Shown: one piece after another, positions 42,278 to 50,004 of the stretch
Numbering within the stretch: the stretch's first letter is position 1
Layout: every line of letters begins with the position of its first letter
From: Streptosporangium becharense
Lineage (GTDB): Bacteria; Actinomycetota; Actinomycetes; Streptosporangiales; Streptosporangiaceae
Assembly (NCBI RefSeq): GCF_014204985.1
Contig: NZ_JACHMP010000001.1
Span: forward strand, 3,782,001 to 3,846,000
Length of the DNA: 64,000 nt
Direction: 5' to 3'
Notes under the pieces: model-generated
What the model was told of the DNA's origin: nothing
The model's database searches: none
Seen by the model: the letters and a program-made list of their open reading frames with translations, nothing else
Position numbers and translations under genes: made by a program

Positions 42278-42940
42278 CTACTCGAAGGTGATCTCCAGCT
42301 CGGCCGCGAACGCCTCGGCGAGGCCCTGGAGCTGCGGCCGATCGACGATGACCTTCTTGAGCGCGCTCACTCCGCGAAGGCCGGACAGGTCGTTGCCGCG
42401 CAGGTCGCAGCCACGATAGGTGCCGCCGTCGAACTCGGTCAGGTGCAGGTCGCACTCGTCGAACGCCACGCCGCTCAGGTCGGCCGCGGAGAACCTCGCT
42501 TCACGCAGGGAGCAGGAGGAGAAGATGACCGGCCCGGTGGCGCGTACGCGAGTGAAGGCGGCGAGATCGAACTTGCACCGCTCGAAGACCACGTCATCGA
42601 ACGTGGTCTCCTCCCACACCGCGCCGAGCATCCGGCAGTCGGTGAAGACGACGCGGGAGAGCTTGCTGTCCGCCCAGCGGAGGCCGGACAGGTCGCAGCC
42701 GGAGAACTCGACCGAGTGCAGGCGCAGCTCGTCCAGGTGGGCACGCTGGGTGGTGAGGCCGGTGACGCGCCCGTCCATGAGCTGGGTCTCCGACAGGGAA
42801 AGCTCGCGCAGTCGGGCATCGGCGTATCTGAACTCGCGCAGCTTGCCGTGCTCGTCCTCCAGCGAATCGACCTCGTCCAGGTAGGCGTCGTCCAGGTCGG
42901 GCAGCGTGACGCTCGTCCGGCGTACGGTGCGTGTGTCCAT
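42278..42940 (-). CDS. Pentapeptide-repeat protein, possible self-immunity
   Basis: The 220-residue protein has an acidic N-terminal 45 residues then a right-handed beta-helix of A(D/N)LxX-like units ('FSGCDLSGLRWADSKLSRVV', 'FTDCRMLGAVWEETTFDDVV'). Members such as McbG and AlbG protect gyrase from peptide or other poisons made nearby; the immunity role is inferred from its place in the cluster. ATG 42955 is the longer alternative. Confidence 0.8.
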   Translation of the reverse strand: MDTRTVRRTSVTLPDLDDAYLDEVDSLEDEHGKLREFRYADARLRELSLSETQLMDGRVTGLTTQRAHLDELRLHSVEFSGCDLSGLRWADSKLSRVVFTDCRMLGAVWEETTFDDVVFERCKFDLAAFTRVRATGPVIFSSCSLREARFSAADLSGVAFDECDLHLTEFDGGTYRGCDLRGNDLSGLRGVSALKKVIVDRPQLQGLAEAFAAELEITFE

Positions 42941-43006
42941 CGTCCTGCTTTCCATAGAGGAGATACGTGGTCCGCCGTGGGCGCGAGGAGACCGCGCCCA
43001 CGGCGA

Positions 43007-43201
43007 TCATCTGCTACTTCTTCTTGCCCCAGTTGTCCCAGCTCGGCCTGTTGTCGAATCCCCCTTCTTCATGTTGTCCCAGCTCGGCTTGTTGTCGAAC
43101 TTGGCGGCTCGCATCGGAGTGGGGTTCTCAAGGGTGCTGGTACCGATCAGCTCGTCGACCACCTTCGCATCCGTGGTGGTCAGGTACTCCAGCATGGTCA
43201 T
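43007..43201 (-). CDS. RiPP precursor with tandem aromatic-Asp-Asn core, second repeat out of frame
   Basis: In the visible frame it is 64 residues: a leader (1-34) and core 'KFDNKPSWDNMKKG' (about 34-47), then a meaningless tail to 43007. In the +1-shifted frame the same DNA gives FDNRPSWDN-WGKKK ending at 43014. The two copies match over 27 bases (43073-43099 and 43032-43058) but are offset by 41, not 42, bases; a sixth C in the run at 43060-43064 would restore an in-frame 14-residue tandem. ATG 43201 overlaps the radical SAM stop, with AGGAG upstream. F-D-N and W-D-N are fit substrates for three-residue cyclophanes. Confidence 0.75.
   Translation of the reverse strand: MTMLEYLTTTDAKVVDELIGTSTLENPTPMRAAKFDNKPSWDNMKKGDSTTGRAGTTGARRSSR
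43032..43099 (-). repeat. Two 27-bp core repeats offset by 41 bp
   Basis: 43032-43058 and 43073-43099 differ at one base. Each codes for F-D-N-(K/R)-P-S-W-D-N. The 41-bp offset breaks the frame. Confidence 0.85.
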
Positions 43202-44334
43202 GCCGCGATCTCCTTTTTGGTTGTGGTGTACAGAGCGGTGATGAGGGCTTGACGGGTGAGCCGGCAGTAGTCGGTCTCCGTGGCCGTGAAGGTGCCGTGC
43301 TCGAAGTAGCGGTTGCCCGCCTGGGCGCCGCGGCAGAAGGCGAAGAACTCGCATTCGGCCTGGCAGCGAGACAGGCCGGTCATGAACTCGGCGACGTAGC
43401 GCAGCCGATGCGCCTGAGCCAACATGCTGGCGATGGTCTGATGGCGGACGTTCCCGGCGAGGAAGTCGCCGTAGGCGTCGTCGCTGATGCCCGCCAGCTC
43501 GGGTGACATCAGCACCACGTCCCCGTCGACCGACACTGTCGGAATCGGGTCGAGGCCGTGTCTGCACCACTCGTCGCGCTGCCCGCTGCGGGCGAGGTGC
43601 AGATAGTCGGTGACCCGTTCAAGCTCCCGCAGTGCGGGCCCTCCGCTATGGGTCCTGCGCCAGTCCAGGACCCGTTGCCAGAACCGCTCGGCCTGGTCCC
43701 GGGTGATCCCGCACTGTCGATCGTTGACGCCTTCCATCTCCTCCACGTTCAGGCCGACGGTGTGCGGCCCCAGGTCCGCGAGGAAGTCCAGGAGGGCTTC
43801 GGGCCACTCCATGCCCTCGGTCCCCACGACGGCGATCACGCTGAAGCGGATGCCGCGGTCACGCAGGCGGCGGATGCCGCGCACGATCCGGGCGAAGGCG
43901 GGCTGGCCGCGCAGATCAACCCGCCGGGCGTTCAGTGCCGCCGGGCCGTCGATGCTGACGCCGACACGGACCTGGTAGCGGGCGAGCAGATCGCACCACT
44001 CGTCGTCGATGAGGGTGGCGTTGGTCTGCACGCTGTGCTGAATCCGTCCCGCCTGACGCAGGCCCTCGAACGGCGCGAGCAGCGCGGTGAACTTGCTCCG
44101 GCCCAGGGCGAGAGGCTCCCCGCCGTGCCACACGATGTCCAGCGGGTTACCAGGATCGGCCAGCTCCGCCGCCGAGTCGGCGACGGCCTGGGCGACCTCG
44201 GGGGACATCTCGCTGCGGAGGCGCCGGTGCGGCAGATAGCAGTAGCGGCAGTCGAGGTTGCACAGCGTGGTCGGCTGGAGTACCAGGGTCCTGGCCCGGC
44301 CGAACCACCGATCGAACTCTGATCGCCCTTCCAT
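43198..44334 (-). CDS. Radical SAM/SPASM peptide maturase (cyclophane-forming type)
   Basis: The 378-residue enzyme has the SAM-cluster motif C25-N-L-D-C29-R-Y-C32, 'VWHGGEPLALG' and 'VGVSIDGP' (SAM binding). The C-terminal SPASM cysteines include C257, C324, C328, C334 and C357. Length and motifs fit the FxsB/GrrM/AmcB-like group that links an aromatic ring to the beta-carbon two residues on. Its stop overlaps the precursor ATG, a tight coupling. No RRE domain is obvious. Confidence 0.9.
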   Translation of the reverse strand: MEGRSEFDRWFGRARTLVLQPTTLCNLDCRYCYLPHRRLRSEMSPEVAQAVADSAAELADPGNPLDIVWHGGEPLALGRSKFTALLAPFEGLRQAGRIQHSVQTNATLIDDEWCDLLARYQVRVGVSIDGPAALNARRVDLRGQPAFARIVRGIRRLRDRGIRFSVIAVVGTEGMEWPEALLDFLADLGPHTVGLNVEEMEGVNDRQCGITRDQAERFWQRVLDWRRTHSGGPALRELERVTDYLHLARSGQRDEWCRHGLDPIPTVSVDGDVVLMSPELAGISDDAYGDFLAGNVRHQTIASMLAQAHRLRYVAEFMTGLSRCQAECEFFAFCRGAQAGNRYFEHGTFTATETDYCRLTRQALITALYTTTKKEIAA

Positions 44335-44372
44335 CTCGGGCGTTCCTTTCGTAGGGGGAAGGAGTCGTGGTG

Positions 44373-44438
44373 CCCGTGGCCACGAGAGGGTTGTCGCTCT
44401 CCGCAGGGATGGAGGGCGGTTCGTCTCGTGGCCACGGG
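44373..44438. promoter_or_regulatory. 14-bp inverted repeat upstream of the radical SAM gene
   Basis: CCCGTGGCCACGAG (44373-44386) and CTCGTGGCCACGGG (44425-44438) are perfect inverted copies, 38 bases apart; each includes palindromic GTGGCCAC. It could be a pair of operator half-sites or a leader hairpin. Confidence 0.65.
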
Positions 44439-44535
44439 GTCGTGCCTGGCGGGCCTCGCCGGTGACGTTGGGCGTGGGCCGACCGGCGGGGATGAGTGAG
44501 GCCCGCCAGAGTTCGAGTTCGGAGAAGTGCTCTGG

Positions 44536-44712
44536 TTACCGGGATCGCCTGCGCAGGAGGGGGACGAACGTCGCGACCAGGGCCGCCACGCACAGCGCGA
44601 TCATCACTGCGAGAACAGGCGTCGGCACCGAGTCCGGTGAAGTCACCACCCAGCCGGCGAGGGCCAGGGTGCCGACGATGAAGATCACATTTCCAACGTG
44701 TTTGAGGTTCAC
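44536..44712 (-). CDS. Small two-helix membrane protein in cargo
   Basis: The 58-residue protein has membrane helices at 6-24 and 31-50. GTG 44712 is supported by GGAG 7 bases upstream; the longer frame has no such support. Strong hairpins flank it. Role unknown. Confidence 0.6.
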   Translation of the reverse strand: MNLKHVGNVIFIVGTLALAGWVVTSPDSVPTPVLAVMIALCVAALVATFVPLLRRRSR

Positions 44713-44741
44713 CGTGTCTCCGCTCAGCGAATGGGGTAGGA

Positions 44742-44775
44742 GCGGTGCCCTCGCCACCCCTGACGAGGGCACCGC
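44742..44775. terminator. 12-bp hairpin upstream of the small membrane gene
   Basis: GCGGTGCCCTCG and CGAGGGCACCGC form a perfect 12-bp stem with a 10-base loop. No T-run is present, so termination is uncertain. Confidence 0.5.
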
Positions 44776-44824
44776 CGCGGCGACCGCATGCCCCTCCGCC
44801 TGAAAGGGTGCGGTCGCGTCTGGC

Positions 44825-44861
44825 CCCGTGAGCGGCACCGGGGATGAGAGCCGCTCACGGG
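44825..44861. terminator. 12-bp hairpin after the 44913 gene
   Basis: CCCGTGAGCGGC and GCCGCTCACGGG form a perfect stem with a 13-base loop just beyond the end of the 44913 minus-strand gene. It may terminate that operon. Confidence 0.5.
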
Positions 44862-44912
44862 ATGGGGTGGCGCGGCGGCACGGCATAGGGGCGTCCGGGC
44901 CGCCGCGCCGGC

Positions 44913-45575
44913 TTATGGGACCGGCACGTCGGCCGGCCGTAGGTCATGCAGTTCGACGATGAGCTGAGTGGCCAGCGTCCGGCCGAACAGGTGCGGCTCG
45001 TCCAGGCCGACACTGATCTGGTGCCGAGTCTCGACCACCCGGCCGTCGCCGTCTTGGGCGTACAGGTTGCCTAGCACGCCGATCGGGCGGTAGTCGCCCA
45101 CCGTGCAAACGACCGGCGACCCCTTCCGCAGATGCGGGCAGGCGGCCAGCGCCTCGGCGATGTGGGCCCTGCACGTGGGCGGGCCAGCCGTGGGCCAGGT
45201 GGCTGGCAAGTCATCAGGGGCGGCAGGGATGATCCACCACGTCCGATTGGGCTCGCCGGGGTCTTTGGCGCTCCGGCCGCAGACCCGGCACAGCCGCTTG
45301 AGCATGCACCTGCGCTGACGCAGCGTGTGGATCATGGGCCACAGCACCTTCGTGCCGCGCCCGATGCCGCACCGGGCCCACAACATCCCGAACATCCAGT
45401 CCTGAACGGTGGCATCGGTGTAGGCCAGCCGGGGCACGCCTCCCTGCCGCTCGAAGATGAGCGGCAGGGAGGCGACCTCCTCGGCGTACGGGGTGACGTA
45501 CGGCTTGCGCGGCGAGGCAGTCACGACGGCGCCGAGGTGGATCTCCCCCGCGGCACGGACGTCGGGCGTCGTCAT
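44913..45575 (-). CDS. Hypothetical protein with zinc-binding cysteines
   Basis: The 220-residue protein has 'LKRLCRVCGRSAKD' in the middle, then 'CRAHIAEALAACPHL' and a C-terminal beta part ending 'IVELHDLRPADVP'. C-x2-C...C-x11-C suggests a structural zinc. This protein recurs in actinomycete XRE-linked clusters; no function is known. ATGA overlap with the upstream gene. Confidence 0.72.
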   Translation of the reverse strand: MTTPDVRAAGEIHLGAVVTASPRKPYVTPYAEEVASLPLIFERQGGVPRLAYTDATVQDWMFGMLWARCGIGRGTKVLWPMIHTLRQRRCMLKRLCRVCGRSAKDPGEPNRTWWIIPAAPDDLPATWPTAGPPTCRAHIAEALAACPHLRKGSPVVCTVGDYRPIGVLGNLYAQDGDGRVVETRHQISVGLDEPHLFGRTLATQLIVELHDLRPADVPVP

Positions 45576-46018
45576 CGTGCGCTCCGGCGTGGACGACGCG
45601 GGCGGGCCGGGTAAGGACTCCGCCCGCCCGCGTCCCGCACAACGCCGACACCGCGCCGCGCTGCGTTGTGCGTTACCTGCGGCACGGCGGCGTGCGCCTG
45701 GGAAAGTGCGGTGCCGCCGTGCCTGCTCTGGGGAGGGACGGGGAGCGCGGGCCAAGCGAAGGAGGTCTCCGCCTCGCGCATCCGCTCCTCCAGCTCCTCG
45801 GGGGTGTCGGATTCGACCATCAACGGCTCGGGCACCGGCCAGGCCGCGATGGCGTAGAAGCGGCGGCTGCCCAGGCTGTAGAGCACGCCCCAGCCCGGCC
45901 ATGCAGCGGTCAGCCGCTCGGCCTCGGCGCGGGCCGGGCCGTCCCACAGACGGCGGTGCACGGCGGCCGGGGCCAGGCCCGCGCGGTGCCGTCCGGGTGT
46001 GCGGGAGCGCCCGATCAT
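45572..46018 (-). CDS. Hypothetical protein
   Basis: The 148-residue protein has a basic N-terminus and 'AWPGWGVLYSLGSRRFYAIA' around residues 40-60, and an acidic helix. The last 50 residues are low-complexity Arg/Pro. It overlaps both neighbours by ATGA. Unknown function. Confidence 0.65.
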   Translation of the reverse strand: MIGRSRTPGRHRAGLAPAAVHRRLWDGPARAEAERLTAAWPGWGVLYSLGSRRFYAIAAWPVPEPLMVESDTPEELEERMREAETSFAWPALPVPPQSRHGGTALSQAHAAVPQVTHNAARRGVGVVRDAGGRSPYPARPRRPRRSAR

Positions 46019-46947
46019 GAGACCACCCGCTCAGCGGTCTCTTCCTGCGGGGTGGTCTCGGCCACCCGCTTGGCGATCTCTTCCTGCCGGGTGACCTCGG
46101 CCTGTACCTCGTCGAAGGTGTCGGCGTCCACGGTGGGCTCGGCTCCGGCGCGCAGCGCGCCCCGGGGGAACCGCGTGCGGCGGATGGCCCAGAAGCGGCC
46201 CTTGTCGCTGATGATCAGTCGCCAGCCGGGAATCGTGGGGATCGCGGGGGCGGGTGTTGTGGACCTAGCATCTTCCATGGATCGGACCTCCATCCGATCA
46301 AGGACCCGTTCTGTCGTGTACGGCGACAGGCGGGTCCGCCTTATGTGGTGGGGAAGAAGTGCCTGGAGCGCGCCGTCCGGTACGGGCGGGCGGTGCGTCG
46401 GTGGAGTGGCTTTCGCCTGCCCGGCGCTGCGGACGCTCGTAATGCGGCCGGGCGCGGGGCGCGGGCGGTCGCCGCGCCGGGCCGGCCTGGTGGCGGCGGG
46501 GCGTGACCCGGGCCGGAGGAAGGGCCGGGGCGTCCGCCTGGGCAGCGGCGGCGGTACGGCGGGCGCGGCCGGAAGCGGGGCCTGCTGCGGTACGGCGGGC
46601 GGGTCCGCGGCGGGAACGGGCGCGGGGGTCTGCTGGACGGGCGGCTCGGGGCGGCGCTGCGCGGGCACCAGCGGGATCACCTCGACCGGCGCGACATCGG
46701 CGGGCGGCTCGACGCGGGGGAGGACCTGTGGGCCGCCGCGGTGCCGGGCCTCCAGGCGCGCGTTCATCAGCGCGCCGTCCGGCTGGACGTAGTCGTGATC
46801 GGTGGGCTGGCCGGGGCAGCCGTGCGCGTAGGGGGCGTGCCCGCAGACGGCGCAGCCCATCGGCATCGGTGACGCGTCGGCGAAGCAGCCGCAGCCGTCT
46901 CCGAGCGCCATAGTCCGGTCGAGAACCGGGGCGCTAAGGTTCGTCAT
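46015..46947 (-). CDS. Hypothetical protein, possibly two genes in one frame
   Basis: The N-terminal ~70 residues have 'CGCFADASPMPMGCAVCGHA' and end in 'QPDGALMNARLEARHR', a zinc-knuckle pattern common in actinomycetes. A Pro/Ala/Arg-rich middle follows. An internal ATG at 46278 has TGGAGG 8 bases upstream inside a hairpin and starts an 87-residue protein ('IPGWRLIISDKGRFWAIRRT'). Its leader shares CGG(G/A)TCC-TTGATC with the leader of the 46947 start, so I think two translated products are likely. Confidence 0.6.
   Translation of the reverse strand: MTNLSAPVLDRTMALGDGCGCFADASPMPMGCAVCGHAPYAHGCPGQPTDHDYVQPDGALMNARLEARHRGGPQVLPRVEPPADVAPVEVIPLVPAQRRPEPPVQQTPAPVPAADPPAVPQQAPLPAAPAVPPPLPRRTPRPFLRPGSRPAATRPARRGDRPRPAPGRITSVRSAGQAKATPPTHRPPVPDGALQALLPHHIRRTRLSPYTTERVLDRMEVRSMEDARSTTPAPAIPTIPGWRLIISDKGRFWAIRRTRFPRGALRAGAEPTVDADTFDEVQAEVTRQEEIAKRVAETTPQEETAERVVS
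46280..46299 (-). promoter_or_regulatory. Hairpin with ribosome site in its loop
   Basis: GATCGGA and TCCGATC form a 7-bp stem; the minus-strand loop TGGAGG is the ribosome site for ATG 46278. It may modulate translation. Confidence 0.45.
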
Positions 46948-47095
46948 GGGTCAGGAGGACCTTCCTGATCAAGGGATCCGTACGGCGTGACAGCGCCTGC
47001 GGATCCCGACCTTTGCGTAGCGAAGCGGATCGTCACCGTTCGCCTACGCTACTATGGTTCGGGCGGTCCCATGGTGCTTCGCGGAGCATCGGGGA

Positions 47096-47116
47096 AGTGA
47101 CACAGACTGTGTCACT
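47096..47116. promoter_or_regulatory. Perfect 21-bp palindrome, candidate operator
   Basis: AGTGACACAG-A-CTGTGTCACT lies 12 bases beyond the XRE gene stop and upstream of the 46947 gene. No T-run follows. It fits a dimeric HTH repressor, perhaps the XRE protein next to it. Confidence 0.6.
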
Positions 47117-47128
47117 CCAGAGGGGGCG

Positions 47129-48307
47129 TCAGACCACGCCAGCCCATTCGGCGAAGCTGATCAGGCTTTCACTGTTGGCGCGGTACAAGCGCAGCAGGGT
47201 CTCGGCGTCTTCGCGGACCCACGGGTGCTCTCGTGTGTGCTGTGGCGCGATTCGGCGAGCTGTCTTCAGCGACTCGAAAGCGGCGTCTTTCAGACCGGCC
47301 CACAGTTGTGCCCTGGCTAGGTCGATGAAGAAGCCAGACCTGCGTTCGGCTGGCATCTCAAGAGGCGGTGACCAGCTCTCACCCAGGGCGAGGGCGAGTT
47401 GGAGGTGGCAGTCTCCGAGACCGAGGGCGACGGATACTTCATGGACGCGGACAGAGCATGGGCCGAACGCGGTCCCGTAGTAAATATCTTCAGGGACTAA
47501 GTCACCGAGTCGCCGAGCCTCGCTCAGATGGGACATAGCGGCGTCGGCGTTGGCCGCTCGTGCTGCGATGACGGCTGCTCTCATATGCAGAGACCCCAGG
47601 ACGCCCAGACGCGAGCGCCCTGCTTTTTCCGGTAGGCGGTCGATCGCAGCTTCGATTGCGCGTAGACCTGCGTGGTATGCGTGCGCGGCAAAGAATACTT
47701 CGGTTCGCACATACGCCGTCGATGCGCTGAGAAGAGGATCCTCGGTGGTGGCCGAGGTCTGGCGCATCAATTCGATCAATCGAGCTGACAGATCCAGGTA
47801 GCCATATTTGTAGGCGACCGCATCGGCTGCACGGTAGGTGGCCACGAGTAACGCCGCGATGTCGTCAGGGTTGGCCGTCGAGTGAACCCCGCGGATGAGT
47901 TCGCCGAGTAGGCCAGGCAGAGTTTGCGCTAACCGTATGTACTGGGCGCTCAGGCGCTTTTGAACCACGCTGGCAACGGATGCTCGAAGCGCGGGCACAG
48001 GGCGCACCGGTCCCTCGTCGGGGACGTCGTAGGCGGCGATGACCTCGCGCAGTGCAGGGATCGCGTCGTGGACGCGGCTGTCGAGGCGGCCGGAGTTCCC
48101 CAGGAGGCGGGACGGGTCGACGCCCAGGGCAGCGGCAATGGCGTCCAGGACGTGGTCGCTGGGCACACGCGTACCCTGCTCGATCTTTCGGAGCATGCTG
48201 AGGGAGACGTTGGCCGCCTGGGCAAGGTCGTCCTGCTTCATGCGGCGTGTACCGCGAATCGCGGCGATGCGACCTCCGAGGCCGTTCCTGAGAGCTTCAC
48301 GGGGCAT
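47129..48307 (-). CDS. XRE regulator with TPR-like helical repeats
   Basis: The 392-residue protein has an N-terminal HTH (10-70: 'MKQDDLAQAANVSLSMLRKI'). From ~110 to 380 it is helical with TPR-like repeats. Such actinomycete regulators often bind peptides or partner proteins and sit beside RiPP or conserved small clusters. GTG/ATG position 48307. It is the likely regulator of the leftward cargo genes. Confidence 0.82.
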   Translation of the reverse strand: MPREALRNGLGGRIAAIRGTRRMKQDDLAQAANVSLSMLRKIEQGTRVPSDHVLDAIAAALGVDPSRLLGNSGRLDSRVHDAIPALREVIAAYDVPDEGPVRPVPALRASVASVVQKRLSAQYIRLAQTLPGLLGELIRGVHSTANPDDIAALLVATYRAADAVAYKYGYLDLSARLIELMRQTSATTEDPLLSASTAYVRTEVFFAAHAYHAGLRAIEAAIDRLPEKAGRSRLGVLGSLHMRAAVIAARAANADAAMSHLSEARRLGDLVPEDIYYGTAFGPCSVRVHEVSVALGLGDCHLQLALALGESWSPPLEMPAERRSGFFIDLARAQLWAGLKDAAFESLKTARRIAPQHTREHPWVREDAETLLRLYRANSESLISFAEWAGVV

Positions 48308-48319
48308 GCCGCCTCCAAA

Positions 48320-48964
48320 TTAACTTTCTGACAGGAGAGAAGGTAGCTCCGTGATGCTGTCAATGCGCCAATCCACTGAACTGAGAGTGGCTGCATCGTT
48401 TCCCCATAGGTGCCCCCAGGGGCCTCGCCGGATTATGCAGGTGCGCAGACCATAGAGTTTTGCGGGCAGGATGTCGTTCGCGGGGTGGTCGCCTACGTAG
48501 ACTGTTTCATGAGCAGGCGTCTTCGCGAGCTGTAGAACTTTGCCGAAGAATTCTGGGTCGGGTTTCGCGACGCCCCATTCCTCCGATGTGACGATCACGT
48601 CGGCAGGGATCGACAGTCCGCGCAGAAGATCACCGGCTTTGCGGGTCTGGTTCCCGGCGACGCAGACGCGAAAACCTGTGTCACGAAGAGCTTGCAACCC
48701 GGTCCGGACGTCGGGGTACAGGTCGGTCTCATCGAGGTACTCGCCCTGGCCGGCCTCCTCGCGAGCTTGGCGCAGCGCACGCGGGTCGATGTCCGGCCGG
48801 AGGAGGCGTATCGCCTCTGCGTTGTCCATGCCTAGGGCTGTCACTGCCCCTACCAGAGCAGACAAGGTGTGGCGGGGAATGTTAAGCCAATCCGCCCATG
48901 ATCCCCAGTACCGGTCATCACGAACCAGCGTCTCGCCTATGTCAAATACCACGGTCTTAACCAC
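48320..48964 (-). CDS. HAD-family hydrolase
   Basis: The 214-residue phosphatase-like protein has motif I 'VVFDIGETLV' (nucleophile D, note I-G-E rather than D-G-T), motif II 'VAGNQTRK', motif III Lys in 'WGVAKPDPEF' and motif IV 'VYVGDHPANDI'. The substrate is unknown. GTG 48964 is used; TACCCT lies 7 bases upstream on the minus strand, so it is probably leaderless. It ends 12 bases from the XRE gene start. Confidence 0.85.
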   Translation of the reverse strand: MVKTVVFDIGETLVRDDRYWGSWADWLNIPRHTLSALVGAVTALGMDNAEAIRLLRPDIDPRALRQAREEAGQGEYLDETDLYPDVRTGLQALRDTGFRVCVAGNQTRKAGDLLRGLSIPADVIVTSEEWGVAKPDPEFFGKVLQLAKTPAHETVYVGDHPANDILPAKLYGLRTCIIRRGPWGHLWGNDAATLSSVDWRIDSITELPSLLSES

Positions 48965-48971
48965 ACATGGG

Positions 48972-48977
48972 AGGGTA
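48972..48977 (-). promoter_or_regulatory. TACCCT -10 box for the HAD gene
   Basis: On the minus strand TACCCT is followed by 7 bases and GTG 48964. There is no ribosome site. Confidence 0.4.
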
Positions 48978-49337
48978 GGCCAGTTCGCTGCCGTTCGTAG
49001 CGCGGGTACGGCAACTACCCATAGGAGCGCTGACGGGGTCTTGTGGTCGTGCTCAGTCACCATTGAGGATCTTGGAGCTGGGGAGGTTATAGAGGCGTTC
49101 CGTATGTCCGTCTTGACGGCAGAGCCGCATTGCCGCCGACGAGTCGTAGGCGCCGCACGGCTGGAACCGCCTGGGAAGCTGTCCAGCCGTGCGGCAGCCC
49201 GTGCCCTCGCCGCGATCGCGGGTCGCGATGCCGGGAAAGGTGAACATATCTCCTGTACTGGTATTGCGCTATAGGACATTTTTGTCACCCTGGGGCCATT
49301 TTGGAGAGGGCGTTCTGTGAATATGCACCTGAACATA
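48978..49337. other. Gap with one hairpin and no gene
   Basis: No supported gene is seen. A perfect 13-bp stem (49152-49164 with 49183-49195, loop 18) is present without a T-run. Confidence 0.5.
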
Positions 49338-49370
49338 TGAGCGCCCGCCTCCTCGTGAGGCGGGCGCTCA
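49338..49370 (-). terminator. 14-bp hairpin after the HTH gene
   Basis: TGAGCGCCCGCCTC and GAGGCGGGCGCTCA form a perfect 14-bp stem with a 5-base loop, six bases beyond the stop at 49376 on the minus strand. It is a likely terminator, although T-poor. Confidence 0.7.
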
Positions 49371-49375
49371 CCTGT

Positions 49376-49765
49376 TCATCCGACGGCCGTACGCCGCTCC
49401 GGAACGCCGGCCTCAGCCAGGCGAGCCCGGCGCCGCTCGCGCAGGTTGACGACGCCGAGCCGAGCGCGCTGGGCGTCCAGGAGCGCGGCGCCCTTGCGCA
49501 TCAGCTCGTGGAGCGACTGCTTCTTGATCCCGAGGATCCCGGCGATGTGGTTGATGGAGTAGTCGCCGCCCTCCCTGGCGGCCGAGGCCGCGCGGGCGAT
49601 GGCGCGGAGCTTGGTCTGACGGAGCGCCTCGGCCAGTTCCTCGATGAGGACAAGGTTCGCGGGGTCGTCGGCGGCGTGGTCCTCCATCCGGCGGAAGAAC
49701 CGGGCGAGGTTGGCCGCCAGTTCGGCAGGCTCGGTGACCCGTTTGGTGCGGGGTCCGGGGTGCAT
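49376..49765 (-). CDS. Small HTH protein near the element end
   Basis: The 129-residue protein has 'GDYSINHIAGILGIKKQSLH' followed by 'ELMRKG', an HTH-like recognition arrangement, and helical flanks. ATG 49765 has AGAGGA upstream. Its place next to the attachment site suggests an element-associated regulator or excision factor. Confidence 0.7.
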   Translation of the reverse strand: MHPGPRTKRVTEPAELAANLARFFRRMEDHAADDPANLVLIEELAEALRQTKLRAIARAASAAREGGDYSINHIAGILGIKKQSLHELMRKGAALLDAQRARLGVVNLRERRRARLAEAGVPERRTAVG

Positions 49766-49940
49766 GAGAGTCCTCTCGGAGGTGGCGCGTCGGGCTGATT
49801 CGGTGAGCACGAAGTGAGCACAACGGCGCCGTTGACTGCCAACGACAGTCAACGGCTACAAACACTTCATGTGGCCGTTGAGCTGCATAACCAACGGGTG
49901 CCAACACAGCCGTAAACAGCCAACGGATGGCTTTAGAAGA

Positions 49941-49997
49941 CTGCTAATGCGGTTTGGGTTTACCGCCCATCCGGGGTTCAAATCCCCGAGCCTCCGC
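49941..49997 (+). other. Detached 3' part of tRNA-Ser(GCT): element attachment site
   Basis: From anticodon loop CTGCTAAT through the variable arm, T-arm (CGGGGTTCAAATCCCCG) to acceptor end GCCTCCGC, this matches the 3' half of tRNA-Ser(GCT). No matching 5' acceptor GGAGGC lies upstream. The side missing the 5' half (left) is therefore element DNA. So this is the right attachment site of the element to the left. Confidence 0.85.
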
Positions 49998-50004
49998 AGG
50001 TCAG

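Noticed and set aside
45668-46792. Plus-strand frame of 374 codons with Gly/Cys-rich end
   Set aside because: Antisense to two minus-strand genes with coupled overlaps; low-complexity only.
49911-49997. Complete tRNA-Ser gene
   Set aside because: The 5' acceptor, D-arm and 5' anticodon stem are missing; upstream bases do not pair with the 3' strand.
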